This document shows positions 4,922 through 6,256 of a stretch of DNA of 6,256 bases, in pieces. Under the pieces are notes generated by a model. That model saw nothing but the letters and a program-made list of their open reading frames with translations. It did not search any database and was not told the DNA's origin. The translations under genes and the position numbers were made by a program. Source of the stretch: Methanobacterium formicicum (lineage in GTDB: Archaea > Methanobacteriota > Methanobacteria > Methanobacteriales > Methanobacteriaceae); NCBI RefSeq assembly GCF_029848115.1, contig NZ_JARVXG010000004.1:1-6256 (forward strand), given 5' to 3'. Numbering within the stretch: position 1 is the stretch's first letter; the number at the start of each line of letters is the position of its first letter.

Positions 4922-5812
4922 TTATTTTCCCATGGCCCTGAAAATCATCCGGGAAACACTGTGCAGTATCAAACCCGTGAAGGCAATGAAGGACCCAAAA
5001 ATAGCTACCAAACCAGCTAGGGCTGTTGGAAGCAAAGTACTAGAACCGCCGCTTAAATAATCTGTGAAAAATTTCAAACTGAGAATAATCCCTACTAAAA
5101 TCATTATAACCCCGGGTAGGGTAAAATAGTATAATGGGCGGTTGAACTCCATATCCTGAAGAATTCTCACCAGGACACTCACTCCGTGGCTAACAGGGTT
5201 CTTTTTATGGTGATTTTCTTCACCGTAAGTAGCCGATATTTCCACTTCCTTAATCCTCAAACCAGCCTTGGCAGCCTCTATTAACATTTCACTTTCAATG
5301 GTGTAATCCGCACTACGGAAACGGAATACTGGTACGGTGTGTCCGGCAAAGGCACGGAACCCACTTTGGCTGTCAGTCACGTCTAAATTTTTCCCACTGA
5401 TGTTAGTGGCAGTGTCCAGCACATTCTGTCCCACCCTCCGGTAGGCTGGAGTGTCAGTATCTCCATTGCCGTTAAGGTAACGGCTGCCGTTCACCACGTC
5501 GGCTTCACCTTTGATTATGGGTTCTAACAGGCGGGGAATTTCACGGGGTTGGTGCTGACCGTCAGAGTCTAAGGTGAGAATTATGTCAGCATCCCGGGCT
5601 GCTTGAAAACCAGTCTTAAGTGCAGCCCCCTTACCCAGGTTTTGGGGGTGCATGAGCACCTCCGCACCGGCTAACTTGGCTATTTCTGCAGTTTTATCAC
5701 TGCTGCCATCGTCTACAACAATTACCCTTAGCACGTGCTGGCGAGTACCTAACACTACGCTGCCAATGGTCTTTTCTTCGTTGTAAGCAGGTATTATTGC
5801 GGTTACTTTAAT
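4922..5812 (-). CDS. GT2 glycosyltransferase, polyprenyl-phosphate-sugar synthase type (ATT start)
   Basis: A 296-residue membrane-associated enzyme expected to move a sugar from a nucleotide-sugar to a polyprenyl-phosphate carrier on the inner face of the membrane. GT-A motifs appear in order: IIPAYNEE (6-13), VVDDGSSD (32-39), NLGKGAALKTGF (58-69), the metal-binding D82-S83-D84 with GQHQP after it, and DSQSGFRAF (147-155). Two C-terminal helices (about 229-249 and 261-284) anchor it. The family resembles dolichyl-phosphate mannose/glucose synthases; the sugar cannot be told from sequence. The start is odd. The N-terminal strand reads IKVTAIIPAYNEE, with its first codon ATT at 5812-5810, directly after an in-frame TAA and 7 nt after AGGAGG. 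The first standard start codon in frame is GTG at 5755, which would remove IIPAYNEE and so is unlikely. A frameshift joining the ATG at 5841 is the other option. Confidence 0.88.
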   Translation of the reverse strand: MKVTAIIPAYNEEKTIGSVVLGTRQHVLRVIVVDDGSSDKTAEIAKLAGAEVLMHPQNLGKGAALKTGFQAARDADIILTLDSDGQHQPREIPRLLEPIIKGEADVVNGSRYLNGNGDTDTPAYRRVGQNVLDTATNISGKNLDVTDSQSGFRAFAGHTVPVFRFRSADYTIESEMLIEAAKAGLRIKEVEISATYGEENHHKKNPVSHGVSVLVRILQDMEFNRPLYYFTLPGVIMILVGIILSLKFFTDYLSGGSSTLLPTALAGLVAIFGSFIAFTGLILHSVSRMIFRAMGK

Positions 5813-5841
5813 TTAGGCCCCTCCTCCAAGTGATTATTCAT
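5803..5841 (-). other. 12-codon ORF overlapping the glycosyltransferase start
   Basis: ATG at 5841-5839 opens a short frame reading MNNHLEEGPKLK and then TAA (5805-5803), in a different frame from the glycosyltransferase. It spans the AGGAGG and the ATT start. It may be a leader peptide whose termination couples to the start of the enzyme, or the true N-terminus: one extra A in the AAA at 5809-5807 would fuse it as GPKLKVTAIIPAYNEE. Confidence 0.35.
5820..5825 (-). promoter_or_regulatory. Perfect Shine-Dalgarno AGGAGG before an ATT codon
   Basis: AGGAGG on the minus strand is followed by seven bases (GGCCTAA) and then ATT AAA GTA. Strength and spacing are ideal for initiation exactly at the ATT. 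It also encodes part of the overlapping 12-codon frame (Glu-Glu-Gly), so it could be coincidental. Confidence 0.6.
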
Positions 5842-5860
5842 GTTAAAATTGTATTATGGT

Positions 5861-5876
5861 ATCAATATATATAATT
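5861..5876 (-). promoter_or_regulatory. TATA box of the glycosyltransferase gene
   Basis: On the minus strand AATTATATATATTGAT has a TATA core centred near 5869-5870. Transcription would start near 5844, giving either a leader of about 30 nt before the ATT at 5812 or an almost leaderless mRNA for the ATG at 5841. Confidence 0.5.
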
Positions 5877-5930
5877 GTTGTTAATATTGACGTAAAAGTA
5901 AATAGGAGTAAGGCAAGAATACAATTTAAT

Positions 5931-5959
5931 ATGTAGTTATTATTATGTAAATACTACAT
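5931..5959. repeat. 7-bp inverted repeat ATGTAGT / ACTACAT
   Basis: Arms at 5931-5937 and 5953-5959 are exact reverse complements with a 15-bp spacer. They lie about 60-85 bp upstream of the glycosyltransferase TATA box. In such AT-rich DNA a repeat this short may be chance; an upstream regulator site is possible. Confidence 0.3.
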
Positions 5960-6155
5960 TTTATACATTACTGTATCAATAATGCCGTATTTAAAGTTAA
6001 TCCTTTATGTTTTGAATTAATTCCAATAAAATAGGTAAGGTCATAATTTTATTTGGTATTTTAGCTGAAAATAGTTTTATTGCGATTTTTTCAGGATTAA
6101 ATTGACAGTTATGTCTTAAAAATCTTTAGAATATGGTGAGAATCTTAGGAAATAG

Positions 6156-6184
6156 GACACTGTCAAAAACTTGAGGGTTTTTGA
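6156..6184. repeat. Overlapping palindromes near the right edge
   Basis: GACA-C-TGTC (6156-6164) runs into TCAAAAAC-TTGAGG-GTTTTTGA (6163-6184), an 8-bp stem with a 6-nt loop. The hairpin could be a terminator for a gene entering from the right, or part of a mobile-element end. No matching copy exists elsewhere in the window. Confidence 0.4.
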
Positions 6185-6256
6185 AATTTGTGTTTTGATA
6201 AACAATTATTTTATTTTTCTTTAAACTCATTATTTTCTGAAATAAAAAACTAAAAA

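Larger units (their letters stand above)
5842..6256. other. AT-rich intergenic region to the right edge
   Basis: No reading frame here is worth reporting. The region holds the glycosyltransferase promoter (5861-5876), an inverted repeat at 5931-5959, a small GACA-N4-TGTC repeat at 6104-6115 and the repeat cluster at 6156-6184. The far right is rich in poly-A/T and may lead to a neighbouring gene off the window. Confidence 0.6.

Noticed and set aside
5210..5223. A fourth GTGA-N6-TCAC match
   Set aside because: It lies inside the glycosyltransferase coding region over the conserved GEENHHKK stretch, so codon content explains it. It was not counted as an operator.
4922..5755. Glycosyltransferase starting at GTG 5755
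   Set aside because: It would lose the first strand and the IIPAYNEE motif that GT2 enzymes need, and the motif is intact upstream in the same frame.
1..6256. CRISPR array, tRNA, rRNA, transposase or defence genes
   Set aside because: No regularly spaced direct repeats, no tRNA-like cloverleaf, no rRNA segments and no transposase or nuclease motifs were found on reading both strands.

Overview
The window looks archaeal, most likely a mesophilic methanogen of the Methanobacteriales (Methanobacterium-like). The grounds are an AT-rich genome, TATA-box promoters placed about 25 bp before several start codons, oligo-T terminators, Shine-Dalgarno matches to AGGAGGTGAT, a DUF1616-type membrane protein, and surface proteins dense in N-glycosylation sequons (N-X-S/T). 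The genus is inferred; no rRNA or tRNA is present to fix it.

Layout. 1-401 is AT-rich DNA with palindromes and one doubtful 51-codon ORF. 402-2684 (+) encodes a 760-residue membrane protein in which the four-helix part of DUF1616 appears three times, joined by long acidic linkers, ending in a sequon-rich external domain. 2685-3038 is a regulatory gap with a GTGA-N6-TCAC site, a 10-bp inverted repeat and a promoter. 3039-3320 and 3335-4000 (+) form a tight two-gene operon: a 93-residue protein with ten consecutive Thr and two membrane helices, then a 221-residue lipoprotein. 4146-4763 (+) encodes a 205-residue membrane-anchored exported protein. 4922-5812 (-) is convergent and encodes a GT2 glycosyltransferase of the polyprenyl-phosphate-sugar synthase type. 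5842-6256 is non-coding, with a promoter and inverted repeats.

How they may work together: all five confident genes are membrane or surface proteins. The glycosyltransferase could charge a lipid carrier for surface glycosylation, and the three larger (+) genes make proteins with many potential N-glycan sites. A cell-envelope module is therefore reasonable, but the link rests on gene neighbourhood and sequon content.

The points most worth a second look are: (1) the glycosyltransferase, whose conserved N-terminus begins at an ATT codon placed 7 nt after a perfect AGGAGG, with no ATG/GTG/TTG available in frame before the essential first motif; (2) the three DUF1616 four-helix units, two of which align without gaps; (3) three intergenic GTGA-N6-TCAC palindromes, one a perfect 20-bp palindrome at the left edge.
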